From Jaltomata sinuosa (lineage: Eukaryota; Streptophyta; Magnoliopsida; Solanales; Solanaceae), in assembly GCA_003996215.1 (NCBI GenBank), contig QJPP01003453.1, forward strand, positions 186,001-250,000: 64,000 nt of DNA. The letters run 5' to 3'. The position numbers and the translations under genes were made by a program. How positions within the stretch are numbered: position 1 is the first letter of the stretch; the number at the start of each line of letters is the position of its first letter. Shown here one piece after another: positions 1 to 11,806 of this stretch. Under the pieces are notes generated by a model. That model had not been told where the DNA came from and made no database searches. It saw only the letters and a list, made by a program, of their open reading frames with translations.

Positions 1-240
1 ACAAAAACTTACAATATTAAAGAACGTATGTATCATCAAGTGAGCGACTTATACAGTTCCTATGAATTATTAAAGTATTACCTTTGATTTTTCTAGCACA
101 TGAACTATTATCTGGTCCACTTCATTCGTTAGCAACATCACGTGTTTCTTTACTATTTTTTGATTAAAAATTTTCATCTGAAAAAAAAAATACGAGATAT
201 GAAAATTCATTGTCAATTATCAATTTTCAACCTTTGCATG
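1..240. other. AT-rich spacer, no gene seen
   Basis: AT-rich DNA left of the solo LTR. No coding similarity or repeat boundary was recognised. The short open frame across 142-372 runs over the LTR boundary and has no recognisable motif. Confidence 0.5.
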
Positions 241-2194
241 CATACTGTCATGCCCTATTTTTTACCAAGGTTAGATAAAGCACAACTTATGGACTCTAAA
301 AGAATTTTTATTATGTACAGAGTCGCCACCCAATTTTTAAGGAAAATAAGGAAACCTATTTTTTATTATTGACATGTATGACTCGCATTTTAATCTGCGA
401 AAAACCATTTGAGATTCTAGGTAAGGGTTCAAGTTATTCCGAAGGGAAGGTGTTAGGCATCCTTCGAAATCCACAAATGTGGTACCCGACTAAACTTAAT
501 TTTTTAAAGAGAGGGGAGGTAAAAAATATTTTTTTTGAAAAAGTATAACTATGAACAGTAATAAATATGCATATACAAGTGCAAACAATAATTTAAAAAT
601 ATGTACATAAGAGTATGAAAAATGTACTTTTATATGTATGAGAAATTTTATATGTATGAAAATTTATATGTAAGAAAGTATACAAAAGAGTGTAAAAGAA
701 TGTATATTGAAAAATATGTAAATATGTAAATATAAGTAGATACTATTACGAAATATATATATATGAAGAAAATGTATAAGTAATGTATGTTAAATACATT
801 GAGCAAAGAATGTAAAAAGAAATGCATTGAAAAGATTGTACAATAATTACATCGAGTGACTTGCGTTTTTCATTATGTAAATATTATTTTACTTTTGCAA
901 GAAAAAATGAGTTTAAGAATGAGAAAGGAATATTAATTTTAAAGTATTTTTAACAAAAGAATGTGTAAAAGGATTATTTGTAAAGTTTAGGTAAACTAAT
1001 TAGAAGGAAAAGAAAAGAAAAGACGTCCTAATGTTTGCGTAACGTAAAAAATATGAATTAATTAACTTAAGTATCTAAGTTAAATTAATTTGTTTATGAA
1101 AGTATTTACGACTTAAAGTTTTGCCTAAGCGCGTAAAATAGATAAGTAAATAAAGGGACACTCCCACCCGACACCCCAAAAGTAAAGTTTTCACTATATT
1201 TTAGTTTTTGTACAATTACAAGAATTACAAAAATATAAATAAAGCGATGAATTTTGAAGAGAGACTTTCAAACCCCTTTTAATTGTCATATTCGGAAGTA
1301 TCTTCACGTACATGTATAAACACTTAGTAAACAAATTAATAACAAATAAATATTTACCCAAATAAGTTAAAGAAATACATATATGTATGTAAATATAAGG
1401 AAAATAGAATTTATTATAGTATGGGCTCGGATATGTAGTTGTACTAAGTTTTAGATACGACATGGCTGCGAAACATCGGTTGGCCACCCGAGATCACCTC
1501 GCCAAGATACGAATCATAAAACTTTTTATTTTGTCTTTGTAATATTGAGATTTCGTCATCGCCCAAACTTTATTTTTTCTCGCTATGTATGTATATATGT
1601 ATCCGTCTTTTTTATTGTGGAGGCCTAAAAAATCGACGGGAGTTTTTTCATTGGCCAAGTAATGTAGTATCTTGTTCATTATCAGTTTAATAACATCCGA
1701 AAAGCATTAAAAAGGACAAAAATGCCCACCCAGAACAGTCCAAAATTGCAACACAGCGATAGAGCAAAACAGGACCGTCAAAAAATTGACAAAGTCATTA
1801 TCAAGACATAATCAAGACAAGAATCAGTCCAAACATTAAGACCAGTAACAAAATAGAGCAACAGCTAGCAAAAACAACCATAAATGGAGCCCCAAAACAG
1901 TGATGTTCGTCGGAGAAGACCAATGACTCGCCGGAAAATCCAAGGTCACCGAAAAAATGTTAAAAAAAATCAGTCAAGCACATGATAATAGCGTTGAAAC
2001 ATAACAGCAAGCAAAAAGTCGGAGTCGAAGCTCCGGCAAAGTCAGCAATGTCATCAAAAATGGTGTGAGAACACCATAAAATGCGAGTTATGGACAGATC
2101 TATACAAACATACACAATAACATATTATCTCAACAAAATCCAGTCAGTCGGAGGTGTTTTTCTCCGGTCAGATCTGAGAGATCCGGCCAAGGAG

Positions 2195-2520
2195 AAGAAA
2201 AGGTGGGGATTGTGGAGTTGAGGGAGCTTTCCGGCCGTGTGGTGGTGGCTCGCCGGTCATCACCTCCGGCGAGGCAGCGACATAAAGGGGAGAGCGGGGA
2301 GAGAGAGAGCAAGGGCGTTGGTGGTGGTGGAGTGCTCCGGCGTCGTGAGTTCGCCGGAGTTTCCAGGGGTCGTGGGAGTAAAAGGGGGAGGTGTTGGCCG
2401 TGGTGGTGGCTCGTCGTCTCCGGCCGCCGGTGATCAATTCCGGCGGCGGCAGCGAGAGAGAGGGCAAGAGGGAGCGGGGCGTGAGAGAGAAAAAATGAGG
2501 GGAGAGTGATATCTGATGGG
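2195..2520. repeat. GC-rich low-complexity block in the solo LTR
   Basis: A run of about 300 bp rich in GGTGG, CCGG and GAGAGA words in otherwise AT-rich DNA. It gives open frames in several phases on both strands, which is a composition effect. It could be part of the LTR promoter or leader, but nothing visible proves that. Confidence 0.6.
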
Positions 2521-2571
2521 TGTGTGTGTTGTGTGTAAAATGTGTGTGTGTGTCTTTTTTGTGTGTGTGTT
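2521..2571. repeat. (TG)n microsatellite
   Basis: Three interrupted (TG)n runs separated by short A/T tracts, inside the solo LTR. Confidence 0.85.
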
Positions 2572-2716
2572 CCCCCAAATAAATGCCCCCTTCCCCCTTT
2601 ATTTATAATACAAAATATGCCCTCCCTTTATCCAAAAGATAATAACTTTTTACCCTTTTATTTTTTAGTTATTATCCGATAGATTATTTACTCTATTAAC
2701 CGATGTATAAAGTTTA

Positions 2717-2896
2717 TTAACCGATGGACGATAGCCCTATTCAGTCATGTCAAATGTCACCTTTATTAAAGGTGACAAGACCTTGACTTGACCCAACTTA
2801 TTAACCAATGCACAAGGTTATTAACTAGAGGACGATAGTCGTATTCAGTCATGTCAAATGTCACCTTTATTAAAGATGACAAGACCCTGACTTGAC
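2717..2896 (+). repeat. Two-copy direct repeat, about 104-bp spacing
   Basis: A block containing GGACGATAG, CAGTCATGTCAAATGTCACC and GTGACAAGACC occurs at about 2717-2792 and again at about 2820-2896 with few changes. It is an internal tandem duplication of the solo LTR. Confidence 0.8.
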
Positions 2897-3350
2897 TGAT
2901 TCGTTGCTCTGCGTATTAGAATTAATTGCTCCGACCTCTTGTGCTTGCGGAATGTATTAGAGAATATAAATAATGTACAAAAATGTGTGCATTGGTATGT
3001 GATTAAAAATAAAATAAAATGTAATGTGTTTTAAATAATTGAAATTGTAGTATTTGTATTGTGTACGTGTGCGGATGACTGTAAAAAATATTGCGATTAT
3101 CAAAATTGTATAATGACAATAAATTGATAAAATCCTAATATTTACAAAATAAAGGATAATTATCAATAAATTGTGAGAAATAAAAATATATCAATAAATT
3201 GATAAAATTCCTAAAATAAGGATGATTATCAATAAATTATTATATTTCATGAAAAATGTGTAAAAATGTATTTTGTGCTCTTTAACGATCAGGAAACCTG
3301 AAGACGTTAATTTTAAGCACGGAGAGCCAAAATTGGGTGTCAACACATAC

Positions 3351-4140
3351 AATTATAATAATTGACATAAATCAATCATTTTAATATTAAATCATATAAT
3401 TTATAACCTTAAAAATTATTAACTAAAAAAATGATAAAAGTAAAAGATCACTTAAATAACTTGAATTAAAATTAAATAAAAAACAAAAAATAAAGAATAA
3501 TTAAGAAGAAGAGAACGACGAATTAAGAAGAAGATGACATGTTAGCATTAAGAAGAATTAAGAAGAAGAAGTAGAAGCGACATGTTAGCTATAGGAATTG
3601 TACTTGAATGAGACTTTTGTTTACTTCATGTTTAAATAAATAACTATATAAGGTAGTATTTTAATTAATTTAAAAGTGTAAAGTATTTAGAGTTTTTACA
3701 TAGTTAAAAAAGGAAAGACTTAATAATAATAAATTTTATTAATTTTAAATTTATTTTTATTTACTACGTCATTAAAAATAATAATTTATATAAGGTAGTA
3801 TTTTAATTAATTCAGAAATGTACTAAATATTAGGAGTTTTTACCTCTCAATTACAAATAAGTAAATAATTATATAAAATGGTATTTTAATTAATTTAGAA
3901 GTGTAAAATATTAGGACTTTTTACATAGTTGAAAAAGGAAAGACTTAATAATAATAAATTTCATTAATTTTGAATTCACTTTTATTATTTTTCCATCTAT
4001 TTATTATAGTCAATATTCCATATTATAAAATAATGGTAGGAAAAATAGTAAAAAGACAATTTTGTCTAAAACACATACTTTTAACGAAGGGCAAAAAGTT
4101 CAAATCACATTATAAGGTCCTTCACACTTTTAATATAGTA
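3351..4140 (-). mobile_element. Helitron-like unit, 5' part (minus strand)
   Basis: AT-rich DNA whose right end (about 4036-4140) carries the 5' end of a Helitron-like repeat read on the minus strand: TACTATATTAAAAGTGTGAAGG, then the AAGTTCAAAT.../AAAAAGTCT-type segment found again at 5654-5750 and 6965-7074. The matching 3' end was not found to the left; it may have been lost or lie beyond the solo LTR. No coding sequence was recognised. Confidence 0.5.
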
Positions 4141-5750
4141 CTAGTTTAGTGTACGTGCTTTGCACGTATGTCTCACATCAGTCAATAAAATTATATATCA
4201 TAAATTAAAATTATTAAAAAGTAGTAAATGACGTTAAAATAAATATTATATTTTTCTAATGATATAAATAAATATTGTACTCAAATATGTTATTGTTTTA
4301 ATATAGAATTTTAAAATAAATATCCTAATATTTAAGACTTTAAATCAAATATTAAAGAAATAAATATATTAGTTATACACATACAAATAATGAGAAAAAC
4401 AATAGATAGTAATACAATAGAAACGGTTATAAAATAATATAATAATCGAGATATCTGAATAATACGATTAAACCTAACCTTCACAAAAAAATCTCAAAAC
4501 CTGATTAAACATTCAACTACCACTTGTATTAAAAAAAAAAGCTAGTAACAAAATAGAAATTACAACAAAATAATACAATAATCGAGATATTAGAACAATA
4601 CAATTAAACCTGATCTTTACACAAAAGTTGTCTGAACGAACATTCATCTACCACCAAAGAGAAAAAATAACAAAAGAGAAATTGTATGCGCTTTGCGCGT
4701 AATCAAAACGCGTATACCTCATTTAACAACAAATAGTATAATTGTTTTTACTTAACTACGAACTTCAGATGCCTTAAACTCCAGGTTGTTTTAATTCAAT
4801 CAAATTTAACTCAAAGATAGTGATGAATTTAACAAATAAGCCTTATAATGACTAACAAAATATTAAAGAGATAAAAAATTTACATGGTTTGGTACTATGA
4901 TCACATGAGTTGAGTTTAAATGAAGCAATACAAATTCATATAGCTTACTTTATTATTTTGAGATTAAGGCGTAATAATTATTGTTGATCAATAAATCTAA
5001 TTTATCCCAATCTCTAATTTCTCTGATTCCATCCTGTAATATCCTGGACTACTCACATCTTCAAAAAATACACATGTGCGTCTCCCAATTAAATAAAAGA
5101 TCCAGTAATAATCAAAATATATAAAAGAATTAAAAGTGTTTAATGAATATTGTGATTGAATTGAAATATATAGTTGAACTCACCTTAGATTTTTCAAAAT
5201 AATAATAAAAGAATATAAGGATAAATAAATATTCTTACCAATCTAAGAATTTTTGAGCAAATTAAACTAATGGCTTTAGTAATACGATTTTTCTTCTTAC
5301 TTATCAACACCTAAAAGAACCATATAATAATTTATTTTATGTGGTCTTGCACAGCTTGTCCATCCATATGCATAAACGATGACGGCTTGTTGGAGGAAAA
5401 AAAAGTGGGATATTAATAAAGTTTTAAACCCTTTTTAATAGGAATACTAAATAATAAGTTTCTCACTTATTTTATTATTATTTTTTCCTTTTAAACCTAT
5501 GCTAATTGGACTTGAATTTATATATAAGGTAAAATTCTAATTGATTTAGAAGTGTGAAACAATATAATTTCTTACTTATATCAAAATAATAAGTTAATTA
5601 ATTTTAAAATTAAAAATATTAGATTAATAATTAAATGATAATAATTGGAGGAAAATAGTAAAAAGACGATTTTGTCTAAAGGAGAGACTTTTAATGAAGG
5701 GCAAAAAGTTCAAATCACATTATAAGGTGCTTCACACTTTTAATATAGTA
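4141..5750 (-). mobile_element. Non-autonomous Helitron (minus strand), about 1.6 kb
   Basis: On the minus strand the 3' end is a perfect hairpin TACGTGC-TTT-GCACGTA (4152-4168) followed about 8 bp later by CTAG (4144-4141), the canonical hairpin + CTRR end of Helitrons, with T as the next base. The 5' end is TACTATATTAAAAGTGTGAAG (reverse of about 5730-5750). The interior is AT-rich with no helicase or Rep frame, so it is non-autonomous. It abuts another unit at each end without spacer DNA. The CTAG/T junction and recurrence of both ends support the call; exact 5' termini are less certain because the usual TC start is not clear here. Confidence 0.65.
4434..4690. repeat. Tandem repeat, two copies of about 136 bp, in a Helitron
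   Basis: Units starting at about 4434 and 4570 share AATAATCGAGATAT, AATACAATTAAACC and a 'CATTC..CTACCAC' block. The same unit forms a four-copy array at 6021-6570, in the neighbouring Helitron. Confidence 0.75.
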
Positions 5751-7073
5751 CTATTTTAGTGTACATGCGTTGCACGTGTGTATCACAACAATATAAAAAA
5801 TTGCATACAAAAAGACAATAGAGTATATAATATTGCAATTGAGGCCGGTGAAGCTCTTCACCACTCACGTATTTAAATCATTATCTAATATGATTAGTGT
5901 ACGCGTATTGCATTATGTATTACGTTAATCAATAAAAATATATGTGAAACAAACATATCTTTGAAAAATAAAAGTCAACATTAAAATAAATATAAATTTT
6001 AATATCTTTACAAAAATAAAATAATACGATAATTGAGATATCAGAACAATACAATTAAATCTAATCTTCACAAAAAAAATTCAAAACCCGACAAAACATT
6101 CATTTACCACCGGTGTTAAGCAACAAAAAAAAATTCTAGTAACAGAGTAAAAACTACAAAAAAATAATGCAATAATCGAGATAGCAAAACAATACAATTA
6201 AACTAACCTTCACGAAAAATTCTCAAAACCCGACTAAATATTCATCTACAACCTGTATTAAGCAACAAGAAAAATATATCTAGTAACAGAATAAAAACTA
6301 TAATAAAATGATACGATAATCGAGATATCAAAACAATACAATTAAACCTAACCTTCATGAAAAATTCTCATAACCCGATCAAGCACATCTACCACCTGTA
6401 TTAAGTAGAAAAACAACATCTGGTAACAAAATAAAAACTACAACAAAATAATACGATAATTCAGATATCAAAACAATACGGTTAAACCTAATCTCTACAC
6501 AAAAATTCCTCAAAGTCTGACCAAACATTCATCTATCACCTATATTAAGTAGAGAAAATAACAGTAAGAAGAACAACAACATTATAAGGTCCTTCACACT
6601 TTAAATATATATATATATATAATTTTTTCTCCTAGAACAGTTTTTGAAAAAATAGTCATCGTAAACCTAAATAAAATGAGACATTAATAAAAATAATATT
6701 AATTGATTAGTTAAAAGAAATTCTAATCCTAAACCTAAACTCCTAAAGTTATGCTTAAATCTAAATACTAATAACATAATCGTATAAATAACAAATTTAA
6801 CTAAATAAAGAGAGACAATTAATATAAATAATATTAATTAACTTATCAAAAGGAATCCTAAACCTAAACTGATGTTTAAAACTAAAAAACATAGTCGTAT
6901 AAATATATATTTAATGAATTCTATAAATTTAGACTTCTTGTTATATATTAATAATAATAATTGGAGAAAAATAGTAAAAAGACGATTTTGTCTAAAGGAG
7001 AGACTTTTAATGAAGGGCAAAAAGTTCAAATCACATTATAAGGTGCTTCACACTTTTAATATAGTATATATAG

Positions 7074-7074
<1 letters not shown>
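5751..7074 (-). mobile_element. Non-autonomous Helitron (minus strand), about 1.3 kb
   Basis: Its 3' end on the minus strand is a hairpin-like CACGTGCAACGCATGTAC block (about 5762-5779) followed by ATAG at 5754-5751, a degenerate CTAG. Its 5' end at 7074 reads TCTATATATACTATATTAAAAG and so has the canonical TC start. The first about 100 bp match the corresponding parts of the units ending at 4140 and 5750. A partial 5'-end copy also lies at about 6575-6605, so this block may contain a second truncated unit. No coding sequence was seen. Confidence 0.6.
6021..6570. repeat. Tandem array, four copies of a 141-145-bp unit
   Basis: Units begin near 6021, 6164, 6309 and 6450. Each has ATA(A)TGCGATAATCGAGATATC-like, CAATACAATTAAACC and CATCTACCACCTGTATTAAG-like blocks. 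The same unit is present in two copies at 4434-4690 in the adjacent Helitron, so copy number varies between units. Confidence 0.8.

Positions 7075-7116
<42 letters not shown>
7075..7116. repeat. (GATA)n microsatellite
   Basis: About ten uninterrupted GATA units directly beside the 5' TC of the minus-strand Helitron ending at 7074. It lies between the minus-strand and plus-strand Helitron runs. Confidence 0.95.
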
Positions 7117-8016
7117 TTCTTAAACCTAAAAACTTAGAAAAAGAAATTATAAATGACGTACCCAACATACACCTAAAAGACTAAAAACCTAAAAGGGACG
7201 TATAAAACCGGATTGAATTTTAACATTTTTGGTCTTTTTAAAAATAAAATAAAAACTTATGAGTGAAATTCTAATCCAATTGGCATAGGCTCTCAACTCC
7301 ATTTTCGGAGCTTGGAGGTTGAAGAAATATTGATCTGAGCTGGAATTTCAGTGGAGGATTCTAGATTTTGCTTTTCTTGTTTGATATCTGTTGCCTTTTA
7401 GCTTTCTTTTGCTTTATGTTTTATTGATTTTTTTTTTATTTTCTAATCTGTTTATTGAGCCTAGCAGATTGGGTCGGTAAATATTATTTTTAGCCCAAGT
7501 TTTATAATTAGAAAAAAGGAACTGGGGTTAAAAAAAATCACATTAAGTTGGATTAGATTGTCACGTTCTTGGTTTCTCTTTTTCCCTTTTTTTTTCTTTG
7601 AAAAAAATCATATGAATCTTTTTTTTAAAAGAAAAAAAATATATGAATCAAATTCTAATCACATTAAGTTTAGTCGGACTTTATATAATTTTGACAGGAT
7701 ACAAATTGAAGTTTTGAATAGAAATTAAGAATTATAGACGAACATTAATTTTAGTAAGATGAATTATTTTAAGTTTATAAACATATAATATCGAATTTAT
7801 CAAAAAAATTAGTTTTGTGGTTCATGAAAATTTATTGTGTCACCTTATATCTTGCATCACACATAAAATATGATTTGCTCTAAGGTTTTAACAATATCTA
7901 ATTATCCTAAATTTAAATATTACGTGATCATATGCAAGTACAATTTATAATTTTTAACATAAATGCTATAATAATTGACAAGAAATATTCGTCCAACGCA
8001 TGTACGTAGAAACTAG
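7117..8016 (+). mobile_element. Helitron-like unit, 3' end at 8016 (plus strand)
   Basis: The right end is a degenerate hairpin (AACGCATGTACGT, about 7995-8007) followed by AACTAG ending at 8016 and then T, as at the other Helitron 3' ends here. The left end is not defined. The interior is AT-rich with no recognised coding sequence. Confidence 0.45.
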
Positions 8017-9300
8017 TTATTATAAAAGCATGAATATAAATGTTGGTTGACCAAAATATCCTTTAAATGTTGAATGACTTTTATACCCTTTAAAGATAAA
8101 TTATGTCTTAATAAAATAATTCTATAATGGATAAAATCGTAAATTCTAAAACTTCTCCTAATATGAATTCACATAAACTACTTCTAACCTTAATCAAAGT
8201 TCTAAAACTTTTAATTGTTTTATTGAGATATAGTCTCCTAGCTATTGTTGAAGTGGGTAAAAACGTCTCATTATGCATGAGAGACGTGCACATTGACAAA
8301 CTATATGCACTTGAGAGTTTAGGGCAATTTGTTTTTAATAAGTTTAGGTATTCTTATTTTACATGTTTGATTTTAAAATAAAATAAGATTCCATTAACTA
8401 AAATATTTATGTCAAGCAATGAGTAAAGTAAGTATAATAATGTTTAATAAAATTATCATCTTGCAACTTTTTTAATATTTAGGACTTTGAATTCCTAATG
8501 ACCCCGTTTGTTTTATATTACTTGGCATAACTCTTAAGAATTCTTTTTAGAGTGTATTTTACTAAACTAATCTTATTAATAATTTTTTGAAACTCCAAAT
8601 TTGATTAGTATTACTTTATGTTGTTATTTAATATTAAGAGTAATATGAAAAAAAAGTAATAAAACTTAAAAAAATTATTTTAAGTATAGGAGTCAAGTAT
8701 AATGAAATGGATGGACTAGAGAGTAACTAATAAAAAAATATCACTAAATTAAGCTATATAATAAATATGGAGAGGTCAGGTTATTTTAGGGTTGAATCTA
8801 ATATTTTTGGGGACTAATAAATCGGTATCATATATTTAATTAAAGTCATACATATGTCATTTCATAACTTCTTTAAAAGGAGGAACATTTTTAACCATTG
8901 AAGAAAATTGGGGTCCCATAGGTGAAAGAATGAACATTTAAAACCCAAATCTAACATTAATTTATATTTAATGTTTAATGGTATTACACATGTAAACAAA
9001 GTGTGAAGTTATTCGATTAATATTGGTCAATTTTTGTGACCTTCAAAATTATATTATTTTTTATAATAAAATTATTTCATATTGGATAAAATTGATACTT
9101 GACATAATCTTTTTATCATACATATATTTAAAAGAAATTGAATATTTATTAGTTTAAGTATACATTTTATAGTATTTGACACAAGATATATTGTGCAAAG
9201 CACGAAATTTTTTAGAAATTAATTCTGCAGTAGATTTTAAGTAAAGATTGCAACATTTTTTTTTTTTGTATTGTCGCTTAATGCTATAATCAATTACATT
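8017..9300 (+). mobile_element. Helitron-like unit (plus strand)
   Basis: Starts directly after CTAG at 8013-8016 with TTATTATAAAAGCATGAA and a block 'TTGACCAAAATATCC...TGAATGACTTTTATA..CC' that recurs at about 9314 and about 9790, marking unit starts. A GTGC-AAA-GCAC hairpin at about 9194-9204 may be the decayed 3' end. The open frame 8127-8381 lies in this repeat and has no recognised motif. Confidence 0.45.
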
Positions 9301-9779
9301 GAGCAGCATATATTGGTCAACAATTAATTGATCAAAATATCCTTTAAATATTGAATGATTTTTATATCCTTCAAAACCTAAAATATTCCTTAAACAAATA
9401 ATACGTTAATTGGATAGAATTTTAATATTAAAAGCTTTTCCTAAAGTGGTTGTTTTCATAGACTTCTAATATTAATCAAATTCAAACGTCTTTCATAGTT
9501 GTCCTAATTGTTCTTGAAGTTTCAAAAGATACAAATTCAACACAGAGAAGAACTATTATTCTAACTCTTCGAACTTTTTCTCTTTTGGTATTTAATTTTA
9601 GCATTAAAAGTTTGGATGAATGCTAAAGAAATCGGGTTTGCCGTATTACAAGGACAAAGTTAACTTCTTATAATTGAGTAGTTGGTTAATATGCAAATTA
9701 TCACAACATTTTTTTTTTCTTTTTATATTCAAATTTTTAATAATTGGCATCTTATAAACGTGCAACACACGTTTGTACA
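9301..9779 (+). mobile_element. Short Helitron-like unit (plus strand)
   Basis: Begins with the same 'GGTCAAC...GATCAAAATATCC' start block as the unit at 8017. It ends with hairpin AACGTGCAACACACGTT (about 9757-9773) just before the next start block. The CTRR end is degenerate. No coding sequence was seen. Confidence 0.45.
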
Positions 9780-10604
9780 GCACAAATATAAATGTTGATT
9801 GACCAAACTATTCTTCAAATATTGAACGACTTTATAACCCTTTAAATACTAAATAAATACATTCCATTTTGGATAATACTGTAATAACAACTAATTATGT
9901 TCAAGTAGAAAAAGTAAATAATTGATAGTTGAGGTGTATTTTGATAAAATTTGGTGATAGTTCAGATAGAAAATTAATAGACCTGATAGTTTAGGTATGA
10001 AACTCAAAAAACGAGGATACTTTAGGTGTGCTTTGTCCCTTCACTCAATATTTTTTCATAAAAAAAAAACTACCATGAAATTAGAAAATTTTATGGCAAT
10101 GGGAGGACTTGATTTTTATTTTGTTAAGTATTGTATCTTACTTTTATGATCAACTTAAGTTTGTGTAAAATAAATAATTAAATATTCTTATAATTGTTTT
10201 TTGCTTAGTAACGATTTTCAACATTTTCATATTATAAATGACAAGAAACAAATATACAATCACTTTTATCAGAATATATTTAACTTTTTATGTAAAAAAA
10301 TAATTGATATTTTTTGAGTTTTTCTTAATAATGATTTCAGTATATAATGAATAAATAAAATACATGGTCACTAGCTCAATTCCTAATGTTGAATTATTTT
10401 AATCTCAACATATCTTTCCACATAAGTAAAAATATAAAGAATATATATAGCAAAAAAATATTTTAATGGGAACTATTAACCGGATACGATTGACTAATAT
10501 TTTTGTATCTTATAAAACAAATAATATGCAGTTTTAAATAATATTACTAAATATTTGTTATGATTGACAAGGGATAACGTGCGAGGTACGTTTGTAGAGA
10601 CTAG
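9780..10604 (+). mobile_element. Helitron-like unit with clear 3' end (plus strand)
   Basis: The start block (TTGATTGACCAAACTATTC) is at about 9795. The 3' end is hairpin AACGTGCGAGGTACGTT (about 10576-10592), then GAGACTAG ending at 10604 and T. The next unit's TACTATATTAAAAATGTGAAGG begins at once. Confidence 0.6.
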
Positions 10605-11806
10605 TACTATATTAAAAATGTGAAGGATCTTATAATATGATTTGAATTTTTTGCCCTTCGTTAAAAGACTCTGTTTTAGATAAAATTATCTTTTTACTAT
10701 TTTCTTCCAATTAAAAAATTAAATAAAATAATATCTCTTTACTAGGATTTATTTCATGAAAGCCCTAATATTAATAAACAAGCTTTTGAAGTCACAATTA
10801 GCTGTTAATATCCTTATAAATCTAAAACGACGACCTACTTCTAAATTATAATTATAAATTAGAAAAAACACCAACAACTCGAAACCAAAATGTGGCTGTT
10901 CGAATGTCTTCGTCAACCTTGTATGACACCAAAAACAAAAAGATTCACACCCTTTTATGAGAATTTCCACTGTTTTTTTCTTTCACTTTTTTTTTTTTTA
11001 CTTTTCAATTTTTTTACCCATAAATATGATTGGTTTTCTATGTGGTCTGACTGAGTTGTATACTTGTTGATTGTACATGAAGGATATGATAAATGTGATA
11101 TGAGGTATTGCCATAAAGTTTGTAGATTCACTGAGTGTGTTAGGTTATTTATACTTTAATTTAGACTGATCATACTTGATTTTGTTAAGTTTGTTTATTT
11201 AATAATATCTGTAATTATTTTAGTATAATTTGCAACTCCTATAAATTATTTTGGCTCCAAAATTTTGTTTTTATCCTTCTTTATCCAGGTGATTTTTGAA
11301 GGTCATGCAACTATACTAGACACGGTGCTCTACACTATCATCAAACTATAGACTACAAAAATAGGCTAATACTAAGACAACACTCGATTACCTACTAATC
11401 TTTTACCATTATCCACGATCTTCATACCTTATCTAAAGTCATGTTTTCAGTAAACTTCATTCACATTCTGGCTCCAAAATTTTGTCTTTATCCTTCTTTA
11501 TGCAGGTGATTTTTGAAGGTTATGCAACTATGATAGACACGGTTCTCTAGACTATCACCAAGCTATAGAATACAAGAATAGGCTAATACTAAGACAACAC
11601 GTGATTACCTATTAATCTTCTACCATTATCCGCGATCTCCATACCTTATCTAAGGTCACGTTCTTGGTAAGCTTCATTCACATAAATTTATTCTTTATTT
11701 TTTATGTATTATTATTTATTTAAAGTTTTACTTTTAATATATTGATATTCTTTTACATAGCTACATGACTCGATACACACGCGCAACGCACGTGTCAATA
11801 AATTAG
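10605..11806 (+). mobile_element. Helitron-like unit (plus strand) with internal 217-bp duplication
   Basis: The 5' end TACTATATTAAAAATGTGAAGG with the TTTGCCCTTCGTTAAAAG segment is the plus-strand version of the 5' ends at 4140, 5750 and 7074. The 3' end is hairpin CACGCGCAACGCACGTG (about 11778-11795) followed by TTAG ending at 11806. About 1.2 kb. The short minus frame 10749-10970 is not recognisable. Confidence 0.6.
11251..11685 (-). repeat. 217-bp tandem duplication, probably LINE-derived
   Basis: Blocks 11251-11467 and 11468-11685 are near-identical (GGCTCCAAAATTTTGT, GGTGATTTTTGAAGG, GGCTAATACTAAGACAACAC, CCATACCTTATCTAA). Wording such as CCGCGATCTCCATACC and AGGTCACGTTCTTGGTAAGC resembles, on the minus strand, the 3' coding end of the RTE-type LINE seen near 27,200. 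The duplication is certain; the LINE origin is an inference. Confidence 0.75.

Larger units (their letters stand above)
241..3350. mobile_element. Solo LTR, large Ty3/gypsy (Ogre/Tat-like), with CATAC target duplication
   Basis: The element proper is 246-3345 (3100 bp). It begins TGTCATGCCC, ends GGGTGTCAACA (TGT...ACA termini), and is flanked by an identical 5-bp repeat CATAC at 241-245 and 3346-3350. No PBS, polypurine tract or gag/pol frame is present between the ends, so it is a single LTR left by recombination between the two LTRs of a full element. A 3.1-kb LTR is unusually long; among plant families the Ogre/Tat lineage has LTRs of this size, so the lineage is inferred from length. The orientation of the parent element cannot be read from the ends. 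Open frames inside (1194-1679, 2130-2578) are low-complexity or AT-rich and are not genes. Confidence 0.85.

Noticed and set aside
2130..2578. Overlapping open frames on both strands in a GC-rich patch
   Set aside because: Low-complexity GGTGG/CCGG/GAGAGA composition inside the solo LTR keeps several phases open; no domain and no codon pattern.
8127..8381. 84-codon plus frame as a small host gene
   Set aside because: It lies in a block repeated at 9,314 and 9,790 within Helitron-like units, and the frame is not kept in those copies.
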